Below are positions 6,902-12,951 of a stretch of 14,135 nt of DNA, in pieces. The number at the start of each line of letters is the position of its first letter. Positions within the stretch are counted from its first letter, which is position 1. Source of the stretch: Gammaproteobacteria bacterium CG22_combo_CG10-13_8_21_14_all_40_8 (GTDB lineage Bacteria > Pseudomonadota > Gammaproteobacteria > Enterobacterales > GCA-002770795); the NCBI GenBank assembly GCA_002770795.1, contig PCTP01000056.1:1-14135 (forward strand), given 5' to 3'. The notes under the pieces were generated by a model. That model searched no databases. It was not told the origin of the DNA and saw only the letters and a list, made by a program, of their open reading frames with translations. A program made the position numbers and the translations under genes.

Positions 6902-7297
6902 TTAATCTATTGGGTTAGTGGTTAACCATTTTTCAAGCACATCTGTGAGAATTTGTAAATTAATGGGCTTAGTAACAAAGTCATTCATGCCTGCGTCAAA
7001 ACAAGACTGACGATCCTTATAATCAATATTTGCAGTCATCGCAATGATAGGTATTTCTTGACCAATGTTTTCGCGAATTTTTTCGGTTGCTTCCATACCA
7101 TCCATCAGTGGCATTTGACAATCCATAATAATTAAATCATAGACATTATCACTGGCTTTCTTAACAGCTTGAAAGCCATTCTCTGCAATATCAGTCAGGC
7201 AGCCTAATTTTTTAAAAAAAAGTGTAGCGACTTTTTGATTGGCAAAATCATCTTCAACAATCAATATTCGTTTCTGACTAAAAATGGATTCTGACAA
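6902..7297 (-). CDS. Stand-alone response regulator receiver protein (no output domain)
   Basis: The protein has 131 residues consisting of one CheY-like receiver domain and nothing else. Acidic residues E15/D16/D17, phospho-acceptor D59 in MDCQMPLMDG, T88 (IIAMTAN) and K110 (FVTKPI) are all present, so it should be phosphorylatable. The wording GMNDFVTKPI resembles receiver domains of hybrid sensor kinases more than CheY. Translation most likely starts at TTG 7297, because GGGGA lies six bases upstream and no ATG occurs before residue 59. No histidine kinase is adjacent. The gene sits between hutF and hutI, with the palindromic element downstream and two related repeat ends upstream. A role in histidine utilisation is possible from position only; a partner in chemotaxis or phosphorelay is equally possible. 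Confidence 0.88.
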   Translation of the reverse strand: MSESIFSQKRILIVEDDFANQKVATLFFKKLGCLTDIAENGFQAVKKASDNVYDLIIMDCQMPLMDGMEATEKIRENIGQEIPIIAMTANIDYKDRQSCFDAGMNDFVTKPINLQILTDVLEKWLTTNPID

Positions 7298-7356
7298 TTA
7301 AAATCCCCTAAGACGATGGGTTATTTTCACGATTAACTTACTCTCAATCATCCACT

Positions 7357-7392
7357 ATTTTCGGACAGGCTCTTAAAAGCCTGTCCGAAAAT
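7357..7392. repeat. Back-to-back ends of the palindromic repeat forming a 15-bp hairpin
   Basis: ATTTTCGGACAGGCT (7357-7371) and AGCCTGTCCGAAAAT (7378-7392) are perfectly complementary around a six-base loop. Each arm matches the terminal sequence of the 6693-6859 element (GAGCCTGTCCGAGAATAG, with G to A at one site), but here the two outer ends face each other with no body between them. It may be a remnant of two adjacent copies. No T-run follows on either strand, so it is not a standard terminator. Confidence 0.7.
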
Positions 7393-7462
7393 TAATACCA
7401 ATTCATTGATATTGAGTCTAACACCCTGGGAATTTTTCTTCAAAATTTATTTGATTTAGCTC

Positions 7463-7499
7463 TTACCCTATTGTTCTTTCAATGTTTATGATAGGGTAA
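7463..7499. promoter_or_regulatory. Inverted pair TTACCCTAT / ATAGGGTAA upstream of hutI, possible operator
   Basis: Nine-base arms at 7463-7471 and 7491-7499 are perfectly complementary with a 19-base spacer, ending 55 bases before the hutI start. A possible promoter lies within the pair: TTACCC (7463-7468), 18 bases, TATGAT (7487-7492), so the arms would overlap both boxes as in a repressor site. The core AGGGTAA/TTACCCT recurs as a palindrome upstream of the symporter at 12835-12849. It does not resemble the HutC operator I know (TGTATATACA type). Confidence 0.45.
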
Positions 7500-7554
7500 A
7501 CTATCACTCTTTTAATTAACGACAACTGTCTTGCAGCAACTTATTGCAACAACT

Positions 7555-8769
7555 ATGATGAAAACCCTATTATTTAAAAACGCTAAGATAGTTGACTGTA
7601 CCCATAACTGCCAAGGAGAAGGCATTATAGTAGATCTGATCATAGAAAATGGGTATATCCAATGGATTGGACATCATAACAAACTGCCGAAAACATACTC
7701 ATTTGATCATGATATTAACCTAGAGCAGCGACTTGTCACTCCAGGGCTGATCGATTGCCATACACACCTTGTTTATGGAGGTGATAGAGCGGCTGAATAT
7801 GCACAACGCCTGTTAGGCGTAAGTTATGAAGAAATTTCGCGTCAAGGGGGTGGCATTCTCTCTACAGTGAAGAAAACCCGATCACAATCGAAGGAAGAAC
7901 TTGTCAACTCAGCGTCGAAAAGATTAAAGAATTGGATGAAGCAAGGCTTCACCACGGTTGAAATAAAATCTGGTTATGGATTGGATTTCGATTCAGAAGT
8001 AAAAATGTTAGAGGTTATTAATGCCTTAAAACAAACATTTAATCTTTCTATTCACTCGACCTTATTAGCGGCTCATACAGTTCCCCCAGAATTTAAAAAC
8101 CGTGAGAATGATTATATCGACTGGATTATTGAGAATTTATTACCCTATGTTTCTAAGCATCAATTAGCGGATGCAGTGGATGTATTTTGTGAATCCATTG
8201 GTTTTAGTTTAGAGCAAAGTCAACGATTACTTCTTGCAGCAAAAAATTCAGGATTTAATCTTAAAATCCATGCAGAACAACTCTCTGATCTGGGCGGGTC
8301 TAAAATGGCAGCGGATCTAGGCGCATTATCTTGCGATCATCTTGAATATTTATCTCCAGCAGATATACAACAACTTCAAAAAACTCAAATTACACCAGTT
8401 TTATTACCAGCAGCTTATTATTTCCTTAGAGAAACAAAATTACCCCCTATTCAAGCTCTTAGAAACTCAGGCATAGGCATTGCTCTCGGTAGTGATTCAA
8501 ACCCAGGGAGTGCCCCCCTGTTGTCTCCTTTATTGACGCTTAATTTTGCGACGACACTATTTAAAATGACGGCCATTGAAGCACTTAAAGGTATGACTAT
8601 CTATGGTGCTAAAGCACTAGGAATTTCCCAGCAAGTGGGTAGCATAGAAGTCGGGAAAATAGCAGACTTAGCCATTTGGGATTTGGACAAAGCAGAAGAA
8701 CTCAGTTATTGGATTGGATCAAATCCCCTGTATGCCAGGGTGAAACAGGGTGTTATTCAGGAGAAATAA
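7555..8769 (+). CDS. hutI: HutI, imidazolonepropionase
   Basis: The protein has 404 residues from ATG 7555 (MMKTLLFKNAKIVD); the ATG at 7558 is equally possible. The in-frame TTG at 7531 would add eight residues without support. No clear Shine-Dalgarno is present for any of them. HutI opens the ring of 4-imidazolone-5-propanoate to give N-formimino-L-glutamate, the substrate of HutF. Motifs are PGLIDCHTHLVYGGDR at 63-78 (metal ligands H69 and H71, R78), EISRQGGGI at 93-101, EIKSGYGL at 136-143, HAEQ at 239-242, CDHLEY at 260-265, and GSDSNPGS at 312-319 (metal ligand D314). The length matches the family. It is divergent from the receiver gene and convergent with prmB. Confidence 0.95.
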   Translation: MMKTLLFKNAKIVDCTHNCQGEGIIVDLIIENGYIQWIGHHNKLPKTYSFDHDINLEQRLVTPGLIDCHTHLVYGGDRAAEYAQRLLGVSYEEISRQGGGILSTVKKTRSQSKEELVNSASKRLKNWMKQGFTTVEIKSGYGLDFDSEVKMLEVINALKQTFNLSIHSTLLAAHTVPPEFKNRENDYIDWIIENLLPYVSKHQLADAVDVFCESIGFSLEQSQRLLLAAKNSGFNLKIHAEQLSDLGGSKMAADLGALSCDHLEYLSPADIQQLQKTQITPVLLPAAYYFLRETKLPPIQALRNSGIGIALGSDSNPGSAPLLSPLLTLNFATTLFKMTAIEALKGMTIYGAKALGISQQVGSIEVGKIADLAIWDLDKAEELSYWIGSNPLYARVKQGVIQEK

Positions 8770-8789
8770 GGTGTAATCACTTCTTTAAA

Positions 8790-9677
8790 CTACAAAAGAT
8801 AGTTTTTAAGTTCTTGATAGGTTAAGACAAAAACCCCATCGCCGCCATTTTCAAACTCTACCCAAGTAAAAGGAACTGTAGGGTAAGCATTTTCTAAAGC
8901 TTCAGCACTGTTACCCACTTCAATCACTAAAATACCATCCTTTGCCAAATATTTAACCGCATCTTTTAGCATAATGTGGACTAAATCAAGGCCATCCAAA
9001 CCAGCAGCCAAAGCAAGTTTTGGCTCATTTAAGTATTCTTGCGGAAGTTCATCCATATCTTTTTTATCCACATAAGGAGGATTCGACACAATCAGTTGGT
9101 AGTTGGTTTTTGGAACAGGCTGAAATAAATCCCCTTCAAAAAATGACACTCTATCCTCAAGCTGATGATTATGACGGTTGATTTTTGCCAGAGACAGTGC
9201 ATCCAGAGAAAGATCCGTTGCATCAACCAACGCATTGGGAAAAGCCTTAGCAAGCGCAATTGCTATACAACCTGAGCCAGTACAAAGATCCAGAATTCGG
9301 CGGGGTTCATTGATCAACCAAGGCTTAAACTCATTCAGGATCATTTCACCGATTGGAGATCGAGGAATTAATACTCTGGAGTCCACTTCAAAGCGTAAAC
9401 CACAAAAATAACTAAATCCGGTGATATAGGGTAAAGGCAGGCGTTGCTCCACCCTCATCGCTCTCCATAAACTGATTTTATCTTGCTGAGATTGAGTTAG
9501 TTTTTCAGGTAAAATATCATCACGACTATCCAAGGGATAATCACAGGCAGCTAAAACTAAAAAAACCGCCTCATCCCAAGGGCTATCACTGCCATGACCA
9601 TAAAATAAAGGTTGAGATTGAAAATATTGACAGGTTGCTTGTATAGTTGATTCGATGGTAGCTTGTGATTGATGCAT
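8790..9677 (-). CDS. prmB: PrmB, ribosomal protein L3 N5-glutamine methyltransferase
   Basis: The protein has 295 residues from ATG 9677. This start has GGGA six bases upstream (within the codons after the ATG at 9689), whereas 9689 itself has no Shine-Dalgarno. PrmB uses S-adenosylmethionine to methylate a glutamine of ribosomal protein L3 and helps 50S assembly. Features are an N-terminal helical domain (about 1-80), the RSPIGEMI stretch at 106-113 typical of PrmB rather than PrmC, the SAM-binding ILDLCTGSGCIA at 128-139, the catalytic NPPY at 199-202, and a C-terminal GGDGVFVLT. It converges with hutI, with 20 bases between the stops. The upstream lipoprotein gene is separated by a terminator, so prmB needs its own promoter in or just before that hairpin. 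Confidence 0.93.
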   Translation of the reverse strand: MHQSQATIESTIQATCQYFQSQPLFYGHGSDSPWDEAVFLVLAACDYPLDSRDDILPEKLTQSQQDKISLWRAMRVEQRLPLPYITGFSYFCGLRFEVDSRVLIPRSPIGEMILNEFKPWLINEPRRILDLCTGSGCIAIALAKAFPNALVDATDLSLDALSLAKINRHNHQLEDRVSFFEGDLFQPVPKTNYQLIVSNPPYVDKKDMDELPQEYLNEPKLALAAGLDGLDLVHIMLKDAVKYLAKDGILVIEVGNSAEALENAYPTVPFTWVEFENGGDGVFVLTYQELKNYLL

Positions 9678-9696
9678 CAATATTCCCATTGAGTTT

Positions 9697-9735
9697 AAAA
9701 AAAAGCTCCATGAGTTAACTCATGAAGCTTTTTTT
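9697..9735. terminator. Rho-independent terminator (both orientations) after the Ig-like lipoprotein gene
   Basis: AGCTCCATGAG (9704-9714), loop TTAA, CTCATGAAGCT (9719-9729) forms an 11-bp stem with one mismatch, flanked by eight A on the left and seven T on the right. On the minus strand it begins just past the lipoprotein stop at 9748, so it ends that transcript and insulates prmB. The A/T runs on both sides would let it work in either direction. Confidence 0.85.
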
Positions 9736-9747
9736 ATTATTTAGAAA

Positions 9748-12597
9748 TTAATCTGATATGATAATAGATTTTGAAGACAAAGTCCCATTAGGTGATGTCA
9801 CAGTCACGACCAATGGACCCGAATCCGGGGTGGTATCGGCCTTAATTGCTACAGCACAACGAGTAATCTCAAAAACATTACTATTGGCCACAACACATTG
9901 GCTGGGACCTACTATTGAACCATTACCAGCGGTAAAACTAATCACAGTACCTGATGGCATTAATCCATTATGCAGATCAGCGACATAGGCAACAACAGTG
10001 GCTGGTAATGTCACTGTTTGGAAATAATTTGCAGAGTCAGTTGCATCCAATCCAGACTCAATCATAGAAATACGAGCAGAAGAACCCGCCTGGAGAATGG
10101 TAATATCCTTCCAAATTGTCAACAACTCTTTGCTACATGTGTCGCTTTCTGCTGGACACAGCACGCCATTATATTTGTTATTTCCTTGATCAAAAGTTAA
10201 GTTGGAATTGAAGTCAACAAACTCTTCATTATCGCCTCCAACCTGATAACAAACATCGGTGTTACCAATCCCATAACATTTTGAGCCAGTGGTTGCTGCT
10301 CCAGGTGCTGGAGAACCATTGGCAAGCTTACCACCAAAAACACCATCTTCATTGTCATCGGTAAAGGCTTCGGTCAAATCGGTAAAGCTCTCGCCCGCGT
10401 CAAACTTCCCATTGGCATTCGCATCAGAAAAGCTTTCTTCCCCCAAGACTGAAGCGCGAATGGTCACTCGATGACCAAATACTGGCCCTAAACCACCAAA
10501 AAATGCTGGGGTAGAACTCGTAGCCGCTTTAGCATTGTTGTAAAAACAGGGCAATCCTGCAGCGTTTAAATTGCTATCCGTTTCATCTGGCTTTTTACAC
10601 TCACCAACCCCATCACCAATCTCTCTGGTCACTGTAGTTAAAGGATCTCTAAAAACAGGATTAGGTTCACGGGGGGATTGACTGGACCAAACAACAGAAC
10701 AAACACCATTAACAGTGGTACAAGATGGTTCAATAGAACCAAACTCTGTGGTAAAAGAAACCGCTGTTCCATCAGGCACTGGATTATTGAAATGATCCGC
10801 TAATCGAGCAGTGATGGTCGATTGAATACCATCAAGATCCCAACCCTCTGGATTTAGATTGGAAGCAGATAAACTCAAACTATTGACATCTGCAACACCG
10901 GTTGAAATAACGAGTTGATCAGAAACCGTTGAGATGGTTGCATCATTGGATAAAGTCGCAACAATTCTAACGGGTGTTGGAATTGTCCCTGATTGAACAA
11001 TGACATCCACTAACCCATTAGAATCAGATTGTGCCGTTGCTGGATTGATGGAAATCCCACCAACCGAGGTGGTTAAAGTGAAATCAACACTACTATCTCT
11101 GACTGGATTACCAATAGAGTCCACTACTTTGAATGTAACAGTAGCCGTTTCTGTTCTACCCGCGCCACCTGTACCCTGTAAAGCGATATTTGTGGGTGAG
11201 GCACTGATAAAGGCGATACTTCCAGCCGCTGCTGGTTGCACATCTAAGGTGCCAGTTTGTGTTAATAAGGTTTGGCCCACTGTAGAGCTAATACTGATTG
11301 TATCAAGCTTTCCACATCCCTTATCTTTGTACGTAGAGCGAGCAACGCCAGAAATGGTATCCACATTGGTATCTAAAGTCGCTGTGCCTAATTGAACACA
11401 TTCAGAGGTGAATTGAACTGTAGCTGTTTCTGCCAGTGGCGTTGTTACACCATTGGTGGTTTCAGTCACAGTGACTTCGACAGTTGCAGTCCCATTGGCA
11501 CCAATACTACCTGGTGTGATAACAGGCGCATTCATGGCAACATCTGTTGCGGAAATACTGACAGAGAAATCAATTGAAGCAGTAATTCCACCTTGGATTG
11601 ATGCTGTGACTGTACCTGCACCTGCTGTAGAGCCAGACTGAAGGATAATGGAGGCGACACCATTAGTGTCAGTTAAAGCGGTACCCGTTGAGGGGTTAAG
11701 TGAACCAACAGCACCATTGAGAGAAAAAGTTACCAAAACACCTGCCGATGCTACACCATCATTCAACAAAGTGGCTTTTAAAGTTCCTGGATTGGCACCA
11801 CTCACACTGCTGGTTGGATTTCCGGCTGGGTTAAATAGACCTAGAGTGAAAGAAATGGGGTTGTTGGAAGCATCCCCTGACGTTTGAAATGAAACCGTAC
11901 CGGACTCACCTGAATCAATCGCGGCAGTAACGGTTCCTGCACCCGCCACAGAGCCAGCATTTAATAGGATTGTAGCTATACCACTTGAATTAGTGAGTGC
12001 AGTGCCTGAAGATGGCGTGAAATTTCCAAGGGTTGTCGAGAAGTTCACAACCTTATTCACTACAGCACCATTTGAATCTGTGACAAGGGCTGTAATTGTC
12101 GCTGGCGTAGCTGCACTAACCGTTGTTGAAGAGATTGAAACATCTATCGCAACGTCACCCACCACTAAAACATCGTCACCAGCAGTTTGAAATGATATCG
12201 AGGCTGTTTCGCCACTGTCTAAGGACGCGGTCACCGTCCCAGCACCTGCCACTGAACCAGCACCCAAAATAATGGTTGCTACACCATTTGAGTTAGTTAA
12301 TGCAGTGCCAGAAACAGGACTTAATGTTCCTAAGGTAGTCGAAAAGTTAACTACTTTGTTAGCAGCAACACCAGATATCGATCCTGTCACTGTAGCCGTA
12401 ATAGTAGCCGGGGAAGCTGCAGTTACATTGGTATTAGAAATAGACAGCGCGATAGAGATGGTATCTACAGGCGGAACAACCGTCCCTGAGTCGGTGCTGC
12501 CTCCAGAACCGCCACAAGCCGATAGCAAAATCAAACTTGCCAGTAAAATTAAGTATTGTTTGAAAGTCTTGGACTCACTGAGTAACCAATCCATCAC
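9748..12597 (-). CDS. Large Ig-like (Big_1-type) surface lipoprotein with calcium-loop insert
   Basis: The protein has 949 residues from GTG 12597, or 948 from ATG 12594; AGGAG is six or nine bases upstream. A lipoprotein signal ends in LLSAC (C28), so it is probably lipid-anchored at the outer membrane. Successive Ig-like modules of the invasin/intimin (Big_1) kind cover about 47-138, 150-239, 248-346, 353-453, 459-566, 572-718 and 833-948, with family turns such as GxPV, AxVxF and TxSxGxAxxxL. Modules 1 and 2 share 36 of 45 residues in their cores (81-125 and 182-226). An insert at about 640-830 carries EF-hand-like loops (D725-E736, D747-D751, D795-N806). Twelve cysteines besides C28 occur as six close pairs. 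Likely role: cell-surface stalk or adhesin; the ligand is unknown. No partner export gene is adjacent. Confidence 0.85.
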   Translation of the reverse strand: MMDWLLSESKTFKQYLILLASLILLSACGGSGGSTDSGTVVPPVDTISIALSISNTNVTAASPATITATVTGSISGVAANKVVNFSTTLGTLSPVSGTALTNSNGVATIILGAGSVAGAGTVTASLDSGETASISFQTAGDDVLVVGDVAIDVSISSTTVSAATPATITALVTDSNGAVVNKVVNFSTTLGNFTPSSGTALTNSSGIATILLNAGSVAGAGTVTAAIDSGESGTVSFQTSGDASNNPISFTLGLFNPAGNPTSSVSGANPGTLKATLLNDGVASAGVLVTFSLNGAVGSLNPSTGTALTDTNGVASIILQSGSTAGAGTVTASIQGGITASIDFSVSISATDVAMNAPVITPGSIGANGTATVEVTVTETTNGVTTPLAETATVQFTSECVQLGTATLDTNVDTISGVARSTYKDKGCGKLDTISISSTVGQTLLTQTGTLDVQPAAAGSIAFISASPTNIALQGTGGAGRTETATVTFKVVDSIGNPVRDSSVDFTLTTSVGGISINPATAQSDSNGLVDVIVQSGTIPTPVRIVATLSNDATISTVSDQLVISTGVADVNSLSLSASNLNPEGWDLDGIQSTITARLADHFNNPVPDGTAVSFTTEFGSIEPSCTTVNGVCSVVWSSQSPREPNPVFRDPLTTVTREIGDGVGECKKPDETDSNLNAAGLPCFYNNAKAATSSTPAFFGGLGPVFGHRVTIRASVLGEESFSDANANGKFDAGESFTDLTEAFTDDNEDGVFGGKLANGSPAPGAATTGSKCYGIGNTDVCYQVGGDNEEFVDFNSNLTFDQGNNKYNGVLCPAESDTCSKELLTIWKDITILQAGSSARISMIESGLDATDSANYFQTVTLPATVVAYVADLHNGLMPSGTVISFTAGNGSIVGPSQCVVANSNVFEITRCAVAIKADTTPDSGPLVVTVTSPNGTLSSKSIIISD

Positions 12598-12951
12598 ATA
12601 AATCTCCTGTCACCAAAAGTTGATAAAAACTTAGATTTATTCAAAGTCTCATTATTATTCATGCAGATTACCCAATGATACAACAGTTTACAATCCCCAA
12701 ACTTGAAATTTATACTATTTTCAAAGAGTTCTTTTCAAAAGGTAGTTCAATTTATGAGGAAACCCAAGTAACTGGTTCACATTTTAGTCAAAAATCCCAA
12801 ATATTGCTCTGCTTTTCCCTACAAAAGAGAGTTTAGGGTAATTTACCCTTCAATAGCAACAAAGATATGGTTATGATGACAATTAATAAAGCATGGGTTT
12901 TAATGTAAGCTAAATCTGTGAGCCTAAAATTAAAACTGAGAGATAAATAAA
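12598..12951. other. 354-base intergenic region between divergent lipoprotein and symporter genes
   Basis: There is no credible coding frame. It must hold the promoters of both divergent genes. For the leftward lipoprotein a weak pair TTGTAA-N17-TAATCT can be read on the minus strand from about 12692 down to 12664. For the rightward symporter the palindrome at 12835-12849 is followed by TATGGT (12866-12871) and TATGAT (12872-12877). Ribosome-binding sites lie at 12604-12608 (AGGAG, minus) and 12938-12943 (GAGAGA, plus). No RNA gene or riboswitch was recognised. Confidence 0.6.
12835..12849. promoter_or_regulatory. 15-bp palindrome AGGGTAA-T-TTACCCT upstream of the symporter, possible operator
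   Basis: The seven-base arms are perfectly complementary around one central base, about 103 bases before the symporter ATG. TTACCC (12843-12848) followed after 17 bases by TATGGT (12866-12871) could be a weak promoter, so the palindrome may overlap a -35 box. The same core occurs as an inverted pair in front of hutI (7463-7499), but with the arms in the opposite order and far apart. Confidence 0.45.

Noticed and set aside
7357..7392. Rho-independent terminator for the receiver gene or an upstream transcript
   Set aside because: No T-run follows the 15-bp stem in either direction, and it lies upstream, not downstream, of the receiver gene.
6693..7392. CRISPR array
   Set aside because: The repeats are inverted and unevenly spaced, with no regular spacers and no cas genes.
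9758..12601. Several plus-strand open frames opposite the Ig-like lipoprotein
   Set aside because: They are antisense shadows of a repetitive Thr/Ser/Val-rich gene, have no ribosome-binding sites and show no recognisable domains; the minus-strand frame has a lipoprotein signal and a matching terminator.
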